From NCBI RefSeq assembly GCF_007828725.1, contig NZ_VIUW01000005.1:62001-126000 (forward strand): a stretch of 64,000 bases of DNA, in the 5' to 3' direction. Under the pieces are notes generated by a model that was given only the letters and a program-made list of their open reading frames with translations, was not told where the DNA came from and searched no databases. Position numbers and translations under genes: made by a program. This stretch comes from Marihabitans asiaticum. Lineage in GTDB: Bacteria > Actinomycetota > Actinomycetes > Actinomycetales > Dermatophilaceae. Position 1 is the stretch's first letter. Each line of letters opens with the position of its first letter. This document shows positions 21,112 to 30,886 of the stretch, piece after piece.

Positions 21112-21126
21112 CCGGCCTCGGGCCGG
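21112..21126 (-). terminator. Small GC hairpin downstream of der
   Basis: CCGGCC-TCG-GGCCGG is a perfect 6-bp stem with a 3-nt loop about 60 bp past the der stop and before the tRNA gene on the same strand. It may end der transcription; there is no T-run. Confidence 0.45.
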
Positions 21127-21186
21127 CCCCCTTCGCGCGGAGCCAGGACACTCTAACTCAGCGGCGCGGGCGGCTCGTAATCGGCT

Positions 21187-22680
21187 TCAGCGCCCCCGGC
21201 GGCGGCGCTCGCGGACGCGGACCGAGATCTCGACGGGGCTGCCCTCGAAGCCGAACTCCTCGCGCAGCCGGCGCTCGAGGAAGCGCCGGTAGCCCGCCTC
21301 GATGAAGCCCGAGGCGAAGACGACGAAGCGCGGCGGCCGGGTCGAGGCCTGGGTGACGAAGAGGATGCGCGGCTGCTTGCCACCGCGGACCGGGTGCGGG
21401 TGCCCCGAGACGATCTCGCCGACCACCGAGTTCAGCCGCGAGGTCGGCACCCGGGTGTCCCAGGACTCCAGCGCGGTCTCCAGCGCCGGGACGAGCTTGT
21501 CGACGTGCCGTCCGGTGCGCGCCGAGATGTTCACCCGCGGCGCCCACTGCACCTGGACCAGCTCGCGCTCGATCTCCCGCTCGAGGTAGTAGCGCCGCTC
21601 CTCGTCAAGCAGGTCCCACTTGTTGAAGGCGACGACGAGAGCCCGGCCGGACTCGACGACCTGGGTGATCACCCGCAGATCCTGCTCGGCGACCGACTCC
21701 TCGGCGTCGATGAGCACCACCGCGACCTCGGCCTTCTCCAGCGCGGTCTGGGTGCGCAGCGAGGCGTAGAAGTCGGCGCCTCGGGTCTGGTGCACCCGGC
21801 GCCGGATCCCGGCGGTGTCGACGAAGCGCCACCACCGCCCGCCGAGCTCGATCAGCTCGTCGACCGGGTCGCGGGTGGTCCCGGCGACGTCGTCGACGAC
21901 GACGCGCTCCTCGCGAGCCAGCTTGTTCAGCAGAGAGGACTTGCCGACGTTGGGGCGACCGAGCAAGGCCACCCGCCGCAGCCCGTCCGAGGGCCCCTGG
22001 GAGGCGACGGCGGAGACCTCCGGCAGGACGTCGAGCATCGCGTCGAGGACATCACCGCTCCCCCGCCCGTGCAGCGCCGAGACCGGCCAGGGCTGTCCGA
22101 GGCCGAGGTTCCACAGGGCCGCGGCCTCGGCCTCCTGGTGCAGGTCGTCCACCTTGTTGGCGACGAGCACGACGGGCTTGCCGGATCGCCGCAGCAGCCG
22201 GACGACGGCCTCGTCGTCGTCGGTGGCGCCGACCATGGCGTCGACGACGAAGAGCACGGCGTCGGCCATCTCGATCGCGACCTCGGCCTGCTCGGCGACC
22301 TTGAGGAAGACCCCCTCGGGGGTGGCCTCCCAGCCGCCGGTGTCGAGCAGGGTGAAGCGCCTACCGGCCCACTCCGCCTCGTAGGCCACCCGGTCCCGGG
22401 TCACCCCGGGGACGTCCTCGACGACCGCCTCGCGCCGCCGGAGCACCCGGTTGACCAGGGTGGACTTGCCGACGTTGGGTCGGCCGACGATCGCGACGAC
22501 CGGGAGCGGGCCGTCGAGCGGCTCCTCGTCTCGCTCCTGGAACCCTTCGATGAGGGCCCGGTCCTCGGGCGTGAGCTCGAAGTCCTCCAGCCCTGCCCGC
22601 AGGACACGCTCCACCCCTTCGCCGTCCTCCACGGACGAGGTCGAGGCGTCGGGCTCCGGAGCGGAGTTGTCGGGGTGCAC
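21187..22680 (-). CDS. der: Ribosome-associated GTPase Der (EngA)
   Basis: A 497-residue GTPase needed for 50S subunit assembly. It carries two tandem G domains, each with P-loop GRPNVGKS, followed by DTGG/DTAG Walker B-like motifs and NKVD/NKWD, and a C-terminal KH-like domain ([11 protein letters not shown]...PRILFVTQA). GTG 22680, with AGGAG eight bases upstream, was chosen; the frame goes back to 22743. The N-terminal acidic region of about 60 residues is common in actinobacteria. It follows cmk, usually its operon partner. Confidence 0.95.
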   Translation of the reverse strand: MHPDNSAPEPDASTSSVEDGEGVERVLRAGLEDFELTPEDRALIEGFQERDEEPLDGPLPVVAIVGRPNVGKSTLVNRVLRRREAVVEDVPGVTRDRVAYEAEWAGRRFTLLDTGGWEATPEGVFLKVAEQAEVAIEMADAVLFVVDAMVGATDDDEAVVRLLRRSGKPVVLVANKVDDLHQEAEAAALWNLGLGQPWPVSALHGRGSGDVLDAMLDVLPEVSAVASQGPSDGLRRVALLGRPNVGKSSLLNKLAREERVVVDDVAGTTRDPVDELIELGGRWWRFVDTAGIRRRVHQTRGADFYASLRTQTALEKAEVAVVLIDAEESVAEQDLRVITQVVESGRALVVAFNKWDLLDEERRYYLEREIERELVQVQWAPRVNISARTGRHVDKLVPALETALESWDTRVPTSRLNSVVGEIVSGHPHPVRGGKQPRILFVTQASTRPPRFVVFASGFIEAGYRRFLERRLREEFGFEGSPVEISVRVRERRRRGR

Positions 22681-22776
22681 GGGGCTGCTCCTGGGTGAGG
22701 GTGAGGGGGCGCCGTCCGGCGCCGGTAGCCATTGTCGCAGCACGGCCTGCCGCCGCGCCGCGCGAAGGGGGTGACC

Positions 22777-23466
22777 TCAGCCCTCCCGCGCGGCGTCGAC
22801 GAGCGCGACGGCAGCCGCGACCGACTCCTCGAAGGTGAGGTCGGAGGTGTCGAGGGTGCTCACGCCGTCTGCTGCGGTGAGGAAGGAGGAGACCGTGGAG
22901 TCGTCGCGGTCGCGCCGCACGACCTCGTCGCGGGTGCGCTCCACGGACTCGGCATCGGTGCCGCCGTGCAGCTCCTGCGTGCGCCGCCGGAGGCGGGCGT
23001 CCTCGCTGGCGGTGAGCAGCAGGCGGACGTCGGCGTCGGGTGCCACCACCGTGGTGATGTCGCGTCCCTCGGCGACGACGCTGCCGAGCTCGTCGCCGAT
23101 GACGGTGATGAGGTCACGTTGCTGCAGCTGCAGCTCGCTGCGCACCGCGGGGATCGTCGCCACCGTCGAGACGCGCCCGCTGATCTGGGAGCTGCGGATC
23201 GCCTCGGTGACGTCGACGTCGCCGACGTGCACCCCCGGCTCGTCCGGGTCGGCGCCCATCGCCAGGGGCAGCTCACGGGCTGCGGCGACGACCGCGTCGG
23301 CGTCGCCGAGGTCGACGCCGGACTCCAGGCACCACCAGGTCAGCGCCCGGTACATCGCGCCGGTGTCGAGGTAGCCGGCCCCGAGGTGGCGGGCCACCGC
23401 GCGGGAGACGCTGGACTTGCCCGAGCCGGAGGGCCCGTCGACGGCGACGACGAAGGGGGTGCTCAT
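22777..23466 (-). CDS. cmk: Cytidylate kinase
   Basis: A 229-residue nucleoside monophosphate kinase that phosphorylates CMP and dCMP using ATP. The P-loop GPSGSGKSS is at residues 11-19, followed by YLDTGAMYRALTWW (CMP-binding) and the LID-region segment EGRDITTVVAPDA. ATG start at 23466. Its place between tyrA and der on the minus strand is the usual actinobacterial arrangement. Confidence 0.96.
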   Translation of the reverse strand: MSTPFVVAVDGPSGSGKSSVSRAVARHLGAGYLDTGAMYRALTWWCLESGVDLGDADAVVAAARELPLAMGADPDEPGVHVGDVDVTEAIRSSQISGRVSTVATIPAVRSELQLQQRDLITVIGDELGSVVAEGRDITTVVAPDADVRLLLTASEDARLRRRTQELHGGTDAESVERTRDEVVRRDRDDSTVSSFLTAADGVSTLDTSDLTFEESVAAAVALVDAAREG

Positions 23467-23529
23467 GGCCGACGATCCTAGTGGCCCGCGGGAGCGGCGC
23501 CGTCGCGGCCGGGACGGGCCGGCTCGCCC

Positions 23530-24651
23530 TCAGTCGTGCAGCTGCCAGCCGCCCTCGGTGAGCGACTCGCGCAGGTGTCCGGCGGCGCCGGGGAGGACCG
23601 AGACCTCGGCGATGCCGAACGGCAGGCCGAGACCGTGGTCGAGCCGGATCTCCTCGAGGTTGACCCCGGCCTCGCCCATGTCGGCGAGCAGCCGGCCCAG
23701 CTCGCCAGGGCGGTCGCCGACGACGACGCTCACCACGGTGTACGCCGTCGGCGCCGCGCCGTGCTTGCCCGGGACCCGGGCGTGCCCAGCGTTGCCATCG
23801 GCGATGACCCGGGCGAGGACCGCCCGGGCACCCGGGGCGTCGGCGTCCACCCCGGTCCCCAGCTCCCCCAGGGCGGTGATCAGCGCGTCGAGGTCGTCCC
23901 GGAGCTCGTGCAGGACCGCGCTCACTGCCCCGGCGTTGCCGGCGAGGATCTGGGTCCACAGCCCGGGGTCGCTCGCCGCGATCCGGGTGACGTCACGCAC
24001 GCCGGGACCGGAGAGCCCTACCGCGTCCTCGCTCAGGTGCTCCAGGCGGGCGGCGACGAGGCTGGCCGCGACCTGCGGCACGTGCGAGACCGCCGCGACC
24101 GCCTCGTCGTGCTCGGTGGGGCTGAGCGGGACGACGACCGAGCCGACCGCGGCGGCCACCCGCTCGACCAGCCGGACCGACCGCGGCTCCGTCGCCTCGT
24201 CGGCGCACACCACCCAGGCACGCCCCTCGAAGAGGTCGGCCCGCCCGGCCACGGCCCCGCTGCGCTCCCGTCCGGCCATCGGGTGCGATCCGACGTAGCG
24301 CTGCAACGGGACCCCGAGGCGCTCGAGGTCGTCGCGGATGGCGCCCTTGACCGAGGCGACGTCGGTCACGGTGGCGGCGGGGAACCTGGCGATGGCGTCG
24401 GCGACGAGCGAAGGGGTGACGTCGGGCGGCGCGGCGACGACCACGAGGTCAGGGGCCGGCTCACTCCCTTCGCCCTCGTGACCGGGCCGAGGACCGAGCC
24501 GGCCCGCCCCGAGGTCCCGGGCCAGGGTCATCGCGGTCACCGACTGGTCCGTCAGGACCGGGTCGGCGCCGGCGCGGACCAGGGCCAGCCCCAGGCTCGT
24601 GCCGATCAGCCCGGTCCCGATGATGAGGACCTCGGGCAGGTCGCTCACCAC
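23530..24651 (-). CDS. tyrA: Prephenate dehydrogenase
   Basis: A 373-residue enzyme that turns prephenate into 4-hydroxyphenylpyruvate in tyrosine synthesis. The NAD-binding loop is GTGLIGTSLGLAL (residues about 12-24); the substrate part has GSHPMAGRERSG and SPTEHDEAVAAVSHVPQ, and a C-terminal ACT domain (from about 300, TVVSVVVGDRPGELGRLL) likely senses tyrosine. GTG GTG at 24651/24648 are alternative starts overlapping the rluB stop; either is possible. It sits between rluB and cmk. Confidence 0.93.
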   Translation of the reverse strand: MVSDLPEVLIIGTGLIGTSLGLALVRAGADPVLTDQSVTAMTLARDLGAGRLGPRPGHEGEGSEPAPDLVVVAAPPDVTPSLVADAIARFPAATVTDVASVKGAIRDDLERLGVPLQRYVGSHPMAGRERSGAVAGRADLFEGRAWVVCADEATEPRSVRLVERVAAAVGSVVVPLSPTEHDEAVAAVSHVPQVAASLVAARLEHLSEDAVGLSGPGVRDVTRIAASDPGLWTQILAGNAGAVSAVLHELRDDLDALITALGELGTGVDADAPGARAVLARVIADGNAGHARVPGKHGAAPTAYTVVSVVVGDRPGELGRLLADMGEAGVNLEEIRLDHGLGLPFGIAEVSVLPGAAGHLRESLTEGGWQLHD

Positions 24652-25499
24652 CCGACCGCCGCGTAGAGCGCGCCGATCTCCTGGCGGGTGAGGTTGCGCC
24701 AGCGTCCCGTCCTCGTCTGGCCCAGCTCGATCGGGCCGACCTGGGTGCGGGTGAGGGTGATGACCGGGTGGCCGACCTCCTCCATGAGCCGGCGCACGAT
24801 GTGGTTGCGGCCCTCGTGCAGCACGATCTCGACGACCGCCTTGCCCGGCGAGGAGGCGACCACGGCGAAGGAGTCGACGACGACCGGGCCGTCCTCCAGC
24901 TCGATACCGGCACGCAGGCGTCGGCCGAGGTCCTTCGGCAGGGGCGCCGGCACCTGGGCGACGTAGGTCTTCAGCACGCCGAAGGCGGGGTGCTGGAGGC
25001 GGTGCGCGAGGTCGCCGTCGTTGGTGAGCAGGAGCAGGCCCTCGGTGTCGGCGTCGAGCCGGCCGACGTGGAAGAGGCGCTCCGGGCGCTCGGCGACGTA
25101 GTCACCGACGCAGGGGCGACCCAGCTCGTCGTTCATCGTCGTGACGACACCGAGCGGCTTGTTGAAGGCGAGGTAGACCCGGCTCTCGTCGAGCTGGACG
25201 CGCTCACCGTCGACGTGCACCACCTGGCGGCGCGAGTCGACCCGCGTGCCCAGCTCGGTGACCACCTGGCCGTCGACCTGCACCCGGCCCTCGGCGATGA
25301 GCTGCTCGCAGGCCCGCCGCGAGCCGACCCCGGCCCCCGCGAGGAGCTTCTGCAGCCGGACGCCGTCCGGGTCGTGCACGTCACCGGTCTCGGCCGACGG
25401 GGGCGTGCCCGCCGGCTGGGCGGCGCCACGGGGCTGGGCGGCTGCCCCCCGACCACGCCCGCGACCGCCACCCTGCGGGCGCCCACCGCGGCGGCTCAT
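24645..25499 (-). CDS. rluB: 23S rRNA pseudouridine synthase (RluB/RsuA family)
   Basis: A 284-residue protein with a basic Gly/Arg/Pro-rich N-terminal tail (to about residue 40), an S4 domain (VRLQKLLAGAGVGSRRACEQLI) and the catalytic GRLDADTEGLLLLTNDG with its Asp. It isomerises a uridine in 23S or 16S rRNA. ATG 25499 overlaps the scpB stop (ATGA). The operon order scpA-scpB-rluB is conserved across actinobacteria. Confidence 0.92.
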   Translation of the reverse strand: MSRRGGRPQGGGRGRGRGAAAQPRGAAQPAGTPPSAETGDVHDPDGVRLQKLLAGAGVGSRRACEQLIAEGRVQVDGQVVTELGTRVDSRRQVVHVDGERVQLDESRVYLAFNKPLGVVTTMNDELGRPCVGDYVAERPERLFHVGRLDADTEGLLLLTNDGDLAHRLQHPAFGVLKTYVAQVPAPLPKDLGRRLRAGIELEDGPVVVDSFAVVASSPGKAVVEIVLHEGRNHIVRRLMEEVGHPVITLTRTQVGPIELGQTRTGRWRNLTRQEIGALYAAVGW

Positions 25500-26119
25500 G
25501 CCCGCCCCTCGGCGGCCAGCTCGTCGAGCAGGTCCGCGTCCGGGAGGTACGGGGCGATCGGTGGCAGGTCGTCGAGCGACTCCAGCCCCATCCGCTCGAG
25601 GAAGAGCCCCGTCGTGCCGTAGAGGATCGCGCCGGAGTCACCGTCGTGGCTCACCTCCGTGATCAGGCCCCGGGTCAGCAGGGTGCGCACCACCCCGTCG
25701 ACGTTCACCCCACGGACCGCGCCGATCCGCGCCCGTGAGATCGGCTGCCGGTAGGCCACGACCGCGAGGGTCTCCAGCGAGGCCTGGGTGAGCCGGGCCT
25801 GCTGCCCGTCGAGGACGAAGCGCTCGACGACGGACGAGTACGCCTCGTGGGAGTAGAAGCGCCATCCCCCGGCGACGGAGCGCACGGTGTACCCGTGCCG
25901 ACCGTCCCGCAGGTCGTCCTCGATCTCGCGCAACGCCTCCTGCACGGCCTCCACTGTCACCTCCAGCGCCGAGGCGAGGGCGACCTCGCTCACCGGCTCC
26001 TCGACCACCATGAGCACCGCCTCCACCGCGCCACGCACCCCACCGGGGAGGTCGTCGACGTCGAGGGCCAGCTGGCCCCCTTCGTCGTCGGTGGTCCGCT
26101 GCTCGTCACTGACCGTCAT
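25496..26119 (-). CDS. scpB: Segregation and condensation protein B
   Basis: A 207-residue winged-helix protein that, with ScpA and an SMC protein, forms bacterial condensin. Family segments are VRGAVEAVLMVVEEPVS near residue 27, ALREIEDDL, and TQASLETLAVVAYRQPISRARI. ATG 26119 lies inside the end of scpA (14-bp overlap), showing coupling; an upstream GTG at 26134 gives only five more residues. Confidence 0.94.
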   Translation of the reverse strand: MTVSDEQRTTDDEGGQLALDVDDLPGGVRGAVEAVLMVVEEPVSEVALASALEVTVEAVQEALREIEDDLRDGRHGYTVRSVAGGWRFYSHEAYSSVVERFVLDGQQARLTQASLETLAVVAYRQPISRARIGAVRGVNVDGVVRTLLTRGLITEVSHDGDSGAILYGTTGLFLERMGLESLDDLPPIAPYLPDADLLDELAAEGRA

Positions 26120-27020
26120 CGCTGCTCTCTCCACTCTCCTGCTCGTCCTCGGCGTCGAACTCGTCGCTCACCGTGACCTCGGTGTCCTGCTCCCCGACCC
26201 ACCGCACGGTCAGCTCCCCCAGCGCCTGGGCCTGCTCGAACGCGACGGCCTTCTCCCGGAAGAGCTCGAGCAGGGCGAGGAACCGCGCGACGACGACGAG
26301 GGTGCTGTCGGCGTCACGGACCAGGCTGCGGAAGGAGGCGACCCGCTCGCCGCGAAGCCGGTCGGCGATGATCCCCGCCTGCTCGACGACGCTGACCGTC
26401 GGTGCGTGCAGGTGGGTCAGCCCGACCGTCGGCTCCTCCTTCGGCGTGAGCGCCCGCGCGGCGATCATCGCCAGCTGCTCCGGGGTGACCGTGATGACCA
26501 GCTCGGGCAGCAGGCTCGCGAGGTGCGGCTCCAGACCCGCCTGGCGGGCGGTCATCCGAGAGCTGCGGTGCAGCTCGTCGGCGAAGCGGCTCGCGACCTC
26601 CTTGAAGGCGCGGTACTGCAGCAGCCGGGCGAAGAGGAGATCGCGCGCCTCGATCAGCGCAAGGTCCTCCTCGTCGTCGTCGCGGGTGATCGGCAGCAGC
26701 CGCGCGGCCTTGAGGTCCAGCAGCGTCGCGGCCACGAGGAGGAACTCCGAGGTCTGGCCGAGGTCGAGCTCGGTGTCGGAGTCCTGGAGGGTGCGCAGGT
26801 GCGCCATGAACTCGTCGGTGACCTTGGCCAGGGAGATCTCGGTGATGTCCAGCTGATGCTTGCTGATCAGCCCGAGGAGCAGGTCGAAGGGCCCCTCGAA
26901 GTTGTCGAGGTGGACGGTGAAGGCCTGCGCCGCGGCCCGGCGGGTGATGACCCCGCCCGGGACCTGCTCGTCGGGGGCCTCGGTCGGAGCGGCGACCGAC
27001 GGCTCGGTCGTGCCAGTCAT
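26106..27020 (-). CDS. scpA: Segregation and condensation protein A
   Basis: A 304-residue kleisin that bridges the SMC heads. The N-terminal domain has FTVHLDNFEGPFDLLLGLISKH and ITEISLAKVTDEFMAHL, and the C-terminal winged helix contains FLALLELFREKAVAFEQ. The N-terminal 25 residues and C-terminal acidic tail are variable. It is 5 bp from parA, its usual upstream neighbour. Confidence 0.95.
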   Translation of the reverse strand: MTGTTEPSVAAPTEAPDEQVPGGVITRRAAAQAFTVHLDNFEGPFDLLLGLISKHQLDITEISLAKVTDEFMAHLRTLQDSDTELDLGQTSEFLLVAATLLDLKAARLLPITRDDDEEDLALIEARDLLFARLLQYRAFKEVASRFADELHRSSRMTARQAGLEPHLASLLPELVITVTPEQLAMIAARALTPKEEPTVGLTHLHAPTVSVVEQAGIIADRLRGERVASFRSLVRDADSTLVVVARFLALLELFREKAVAFEQAQALGELTVRWVGEQDTEVTVSDEFDAEDEQESGESSDDGQ

Positions 27021-27025
27021 GCCGC

Positions 27026-27913
27026 TCAGGCTGCCCCGCCGCGCGCGATGAGCTCCCGCGCGAGCTGGCGGTAGGCGTTGGCCGCGTTGTGCCCGGTCGC
27101 GTAGGTGGTGATCGGCTCGGCCGCGAGGGTGGCGTCGGGGAACTTCACCGTGCGGGAGATGACGGTGTGGAAGACCCGGTCGCCGAAGTGGTCGACGACG
27201 CTGCTCACCACCTCTCGGCTGTGCAGCGTGCGACCGTCGAACATCGTCGCGAGGATGCCGTCGATCTCCAGCCGCGGGTTGAGCCGGTCCTGGATCTTCT
27301 CGATGGTCTCCACGAGGAGGGCCACCCCGCGCATGGCGAAGTACTCGGTCTCCAGCGGGATGATCACGCCGTGCGCCGCGGTGAGCGCGTTGACCGTGAG
27401 CAGCCCGAGGCTGGGCTGGCAGTCGATGAGGATGACGTCGTAGTCGTCGAGCACCGGCCGCAGCACCCGCGCGAGCACCTGCTCACGGGCGACCTCGCCG
27501 ACGAGCTGGACCTCGGCGGCGGAGAGGTCGATGTTGGCCGGGACGACGTCGAGCCCGTCGACCGAGGTGCCCTGGATGACCTCCCGGACGTCGTGCCCGC
27601 GCTCGACGAGGAGGTTGTAGATCGTGACGTCGAGCTCGAGGGTCGGGACGCCAAGCCCGACGCTGAGCGCCCCCTGCGGATCGAAGTCGACGAGCAGCAC
27701 CTTGCGGCCCACCTCGGCCAGGGCCGCGCCGAGGTTGATCGTCGTGGTCGTCTTGCCGACCCCGCCCTTCTGGTTGCACATGGCGATCACCCGGGCCGGG
27801 CCGTGCGAGGTCAGCTCCGGGGGCTCGGGAAAGCTCGGCAGCGGGCGTCCCGTGGGGCCGATCGGCTGCTCGCCGTGCTCGAAGCTGAGCGGCGGGGTTA
27901 CCTCGGGTGCCAC
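27026..27913 (-). CDS. ParA family ATPase (chromosome-associated, Soj/MinD-like)
   Basis: A 295-residue protein with a deviant Walker A KGGVGKTTTTIN near residue 50, Walker A' VLLVDFDPQGAL, Walker B-like DVILIDCQPSLGLL, and a C-terminal HNAANAYRQLARELI. It is the ParA homologue found immediately upstream of scpAB (Rv1708-like), distinct from the parAB near oriC. Start GTG 27913, with GGAG ten bases upstream. Its exact role, perhaps linked to condensin loading, is not established. Confidence 0.9.
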   Translation of the reverse strand: MAPEVTPPLSFEHGEQPIGPTGRPLPSFPEPPELTSHGPARVIAMCNQKGGVGKTTTTINLGAALAEVGRKVLLVDFDPQGALSVGLGVPTLELDVTIYNLLVERGHDVREVIQGTSVDGLDVVPANIDLSAAEVQLVGEVAREQVLARVLRPVLDDYDVILIDCQPSLGLLTVNALTAAHGVIIPLETEYFAMRGVALLVETIEKIQDRLNPRLEIDGILATMFDGRTLHSREVVSSVVDHFGDRVFHTVISRTVKFPDATLAAEPITTYATGHNAANAYRQLARELIARGGAA

Positions 27914-27998
27914 GTGCAGATCACTCCATCGCTGTCGTCGGTCAGCCTCACGCTGATCGCGCCGACCCTATCAAGCACGGCCGCGCCGTACCCGGGCG

Positions 27999-28943
27999 TC
28001 AACGAGCCCGCGGGTGGCTCTGCGCGTACACCTCGCGGAGCTGCTGCGCGGTGACCATCGTGTAGATCTGCGTCGTCGTCACCGACGCGTGACCGAGGAG
28101 CTCCTGGACCACCCGCACGTCCGCACCTCCCTCGAGGAGGTGGGTGGCGAAGGAGTGCCGCAGCGTGTGCGGCGAGACGTGCCCCGCGAGGTGCGCCCGC
28201 TGCGCCGCCGCCCGGATCACCGCCCATGCGCTCTGCCGGCTCAGGCGCGCCCCCCGCTGACCCAGGAAGAGCGCCGGCCCCGCCGCGCCCTTCGCGGCGA
28301 GCGACGGGCGCCCGCGGACGAGCCAGGCCTGGACGGCCTCGCGGGCGTACCGGCCGAGGGGGACGATCCGCTCCTTGCCGCCCTTGCCGAGGAGACGGAC
28401 CGCGCCCGCGTCGAGGTCGACGTCGTCGAGGTCGAGGCCGACGGCCTCGGAGATCCGTGCCCCGGTCCCGTAGAGCACCTCGAGCAGCGCCCGGTCGCGA
28501 AGGGAGGTCGTCGTCTCCCCCGGTCCGCTCGCCTCCAGCAGCCGCGTGACCTCGTCGACGGAGATGGCCTTGGGGAGGCGGGCGGGGGGACGCGGCGGCG
28601 CGACGTCGGCGGCCGGGTCGTCCGAGGTGATCCCCTCGAGCGCGAGGAAGCGGTGCAGGCTGCGGACCGCGACCAGGGTCCGCGCGGCCGAGGTGGCCGC
28701 GAGCGGAGGGCGGTCCTCGGTGCCGGTCCGGAGGTCGACGAGGAAGCCGCTGACGTGCTCGCCCCGGACCTGCCCGGGGTCGTCCACGCCACGGGTCCCG
28801 AGGTAGTCCACGTAGCGCCGCACGTCGCGGCGGTATGCCGCGAGGGTGTGCCGGCTCGCGCCCCGCTCGACGTCGAGGTGGGTCAGCCAGGTCGACGCGG
28901 CCCGCTCGATCGCGCTCGGCGCGCGGCCGCGGTCGACGCTCAG
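27999..28943 (-). CDS. xerD: Site-specific tyrosine recombinase XerD (apparent CTG start)
   Basis: A 314-residue recombinase that resolves chromosome dimers at dif. The catalytic set is visible: Arg in [12 protein letters not shown], Lys in [26 protein letters not shown] and the nucleophile Tyr in TTQIYTMV. The N-terminal SAM-like domain has [23 protein letters not shown]. No ATG, GTG or TTG exists in frame between the ald stop and that domain. The only sensible start is CTG 28943, overlapping the ald stop (CTGA) and preceded by GAGGAGG seven bases away. Starts further upstream would add Arg/Gly-rich shadow sequence from ald. Confidence 0.92.
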   Translation of the reverse strand: MSVDRGRAPSAIERAASTWLTHLDVERGASRHTLAAYRRDVRRYVDYLGTRGVDDPGQVRGEHVSGFLVDLRTGTEDRPPLAATSAARTLVAVRSLHRFLALEGITSDDPAADVAPPRPPARLPKAISVDEVTRLLEASGPGETTTSLRDRALLEVLYGTGARISEAVGLDLDDVDLDAGAVRLLGKGGKERIVPLGRYAREAVQAWLVRGRPSLAAKGAAGPALFLGQRGARLSRQSAWAVIRAAAQRAHLAGHVSPHTLRHSFATHLLEGGADVRVVQELLGHASVTTTQIYTMVTAQQLREVYAQSHPRAR

Positions 28944-30055
28944 GCGAGGACCTCCTCGACCGCGGTGTTGTCCATGTCGAAGGCGTCCGCGACCGCCTGG
29001 TAGGTCAGCGAGCCGTCGTGGGTGTTCAGGCCGCCGGCGAGGGACGGGTCGTCCACCATGGCCGCCCGCCACCCCTTGTCGGCGAGGACGGTGGCGTACT
29101 GCAGCGTCGCGTTGGTCAGCGCCCAGGTCGAGGTCTGGGGCACGGCGCCGGGCATGTTGGCCACGCAGTAGTAGACCGAGTCGTGCACGGCGAAGGTGGG
29201 GTCGTCGTGCGTGGTCGGGCGGCTCCCCTCGAAGCAGCCGCCCTGGTCGATGGCGACGTCGACGAGCACCGAGCCCGGCTTCATCTCGGCCACCATGGCG
29301 TCGGTGACGAGCTTGGGCGCCTTGGCGCCCGGGATGAGCACGGTGCCGATCACGAGGTCCGCATCGAGGACCTGCTCGCGGACCGACAGCGCGGACGACG
29401 CGATCTGGTGCACCCGGTTGTCGTAGCGCCAGAAGCTCATCCGCAGCTTGTCGAGGTCGGTGTCGAGCAGGGTGACGTCGGCGCCCATCCCGAGGGCGAT
29501 GTTCGCGGCGTTCTGGCCCGCCACCCCTGCCCCGAGCACGACCACCTTGGCCGAGGCGACACCGCCGACACCACCCATGAGCAGCCCGGCACCACCCTGC
29601 GCGCGCATGAGGGTCTGCGCACCGACCTGCGGGGCGAGGCAGCCCGCGACCTCGGACATCGGGTAGAGGAGCGGGAGCATGCCCGAGGGCAGCTGCACTG
29701 TCTCGTAGGCGATCGAGGTGACCTTCTTGCTCACCAGCTCCTCGGTGAGCGGCTGGTCGGCGGCGAGGTGCAGGTAGGTGAAGAGGACCAGGCCCTCGCG
29801 CAGGCGGTGGTACTCCTCCTGGACCGGCTCCTTGACCTTCATCACCATGTCCGCGTCGCCCCAGACGTCGTCCGCCTGGTCGATGATCGTCGCGCCCTGC
29901 GAGGTGTAGTCCTCGTCCTGGATCGAGGAGCCGAGGCCCGCGCCCTTCTCGATGAGCACCTCGTGGCCGGCGTCGACCAGCTCGCGGACGCCGACGGGGG
30001 TGATGCCCACCCGGTACTCGTGGTTCTTGACCTCGCGGGGGATGCCGACCTTCAC
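28940..30055 (-). CDS. ald: Alanine dehydrogenase
   Basis: A 371-residue enzyme, the usual length, that interconverts alanine and pyruvate with NADH and ammonium. It starts [20 protein letters not shown], with GTG 30055 and AAGGA six bases upstream. The catalytic Lys/His region is MKVKEP and FTYLHLAAD, and the NAD loop is [14 protein letters not shown] spurious upstream extension to 30154 was ignored. Its stop overlaps the CTG of xerD, an unusual coupling. Confidence 0.95.
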   Translation of the reverse strand: MKVGIPREVKNHEYRVGITPVGVRELVDAGHEVLIEKGAGLGSSIQDEDYTSQGATIIDQADDVWGDADMVMKVKEPVQEEYHRLREGLVLFTYLHLAADQPLTEELVSKKVTSIAYETVQLPSGMLPLLYPMSEVAGCLAPQVGAQTLMRAQGGAGLLMGGVGGVASAKVVVLGAGVAGQNAANIALGMGADVTLLDTDLDKLRMSFWRYDNRVHQIASSALSVREQVLDADLVIGTVLIPGAKAPKLVTDAMVAEMKPGSVLVDVAIDQGGCFEGSRPTTHDDPTFAVHDSVYYCVANMPGAVPQTSTWALTNATLQYATVLADKGWRAAMVDDPSLAGGLNTHDGSLTYQAVADAFDMDNTAVEEVLA

Positions 30056-30177
30056 AGCTCGTCCTTCGTCGTCGTAGGACCGGGGACGCCGTTGTCGCCC
30101 GGTACGGCCGTCAGGCCGCAAGATGGAGTCTGCCATGCGGCGTCCGGCCGCCACGGCCCGACCAAGGAGTGCGCTCC

Positions 30178-30852
30178 ATGAAGTTCTACGCCGATCTACC
30201 CGCCCGCCGGTTCGGTCAGGTCCTCGCCGACCTCGGGGTGCTCGGATGGGTGGTGCTGTGGGTGCTTGCCGGGCGCGCCGTGCACGCGGCCACGCTCAAC
30301 CTGGCCGAGCCCGGACGGGCCCTCCAGGGCGCGGGAACGGGCTTCCAGGACCGGATGAACGGCGCCGGCGACCAGGTCGACGACCTGCCGCTGCTCGACG
30401 ACCGGGTGGCGACGCCGTTCCGAGAGGCCGCGGGCGCCGGGCAGGACATCGAGTCGGCCGGGCGAGACCTCGTCACCGCGGTCGGCCGGCTCGCGACCGT
30501 GCTCGGGGTCGTCACGGCGCTCGTCCCGATCCTCATCGTCGGCGTCACCTGGCTGGCGCTGCGCTCCCGCTTCGTCCGGCAGGCCACCGCCGCCCAGCGG
30601 CTCATCGACGCCGACGCCGACCTCGACCTCTTCGCGCTCCGGGCGATGGCTCATCAGCCGATGACCCGGATCGCGGCGATCTCCCCCGACCCGGCCGGCG
30701 CCTGGCGGCGACGCGACCCCGACGTGGTGCACCGGCTGGCGCTCCTCGAGCTCCGCGCGAGCGGGCTGCGCCCGCCCCGACCGACGCCGGCGCTGGCCGA
30801 GACCGACCCGCCCGCACCACCGGCTTCGCGGCAGCGCGGCTGGACGCCCTGA
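30178..30852 (+). CDS. Conserved actinobacterial membrane protein, function unknown
   Basis: A 224-residue protein with two predicted membrane helices, about residues 17-39 and 103-127, and an extracytoplasmic loop between them. The C-terminal part is soluble and Arg/Pro-rich. ATG 30178 has AAGGAG at 30164-30169. I do not recognise a characterised family; similar proteins lie beside hisS in several Micrococcales, by recollection only. Divergent from ald with a 122-bp gap, convergent with hisS. Confidence 0.75.
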   Translation: MKFYADLPARRFGQVLADLGVLGWVVLWVLAGRAVHAATLNLAEPGRALQGAGTGFQDRMNGAGDQVDDLPLLDDRVATPFREAAGAGQDIESAGRDLVTAVGRLATVLGVVTALVPILIVGVTWLALRSRFVRQATAAQRLIDADADLDLFALRAMAHQPMTRIAAISPDPAGAWRRRDPDVVHRLALLELRASGLRPPRPTPALAETDPPAPPASRQRGWTP

Positions 30853-30886
30853 TCCGGCGCCCTTCGCTCCCCCTTCGTCCGCCGGC

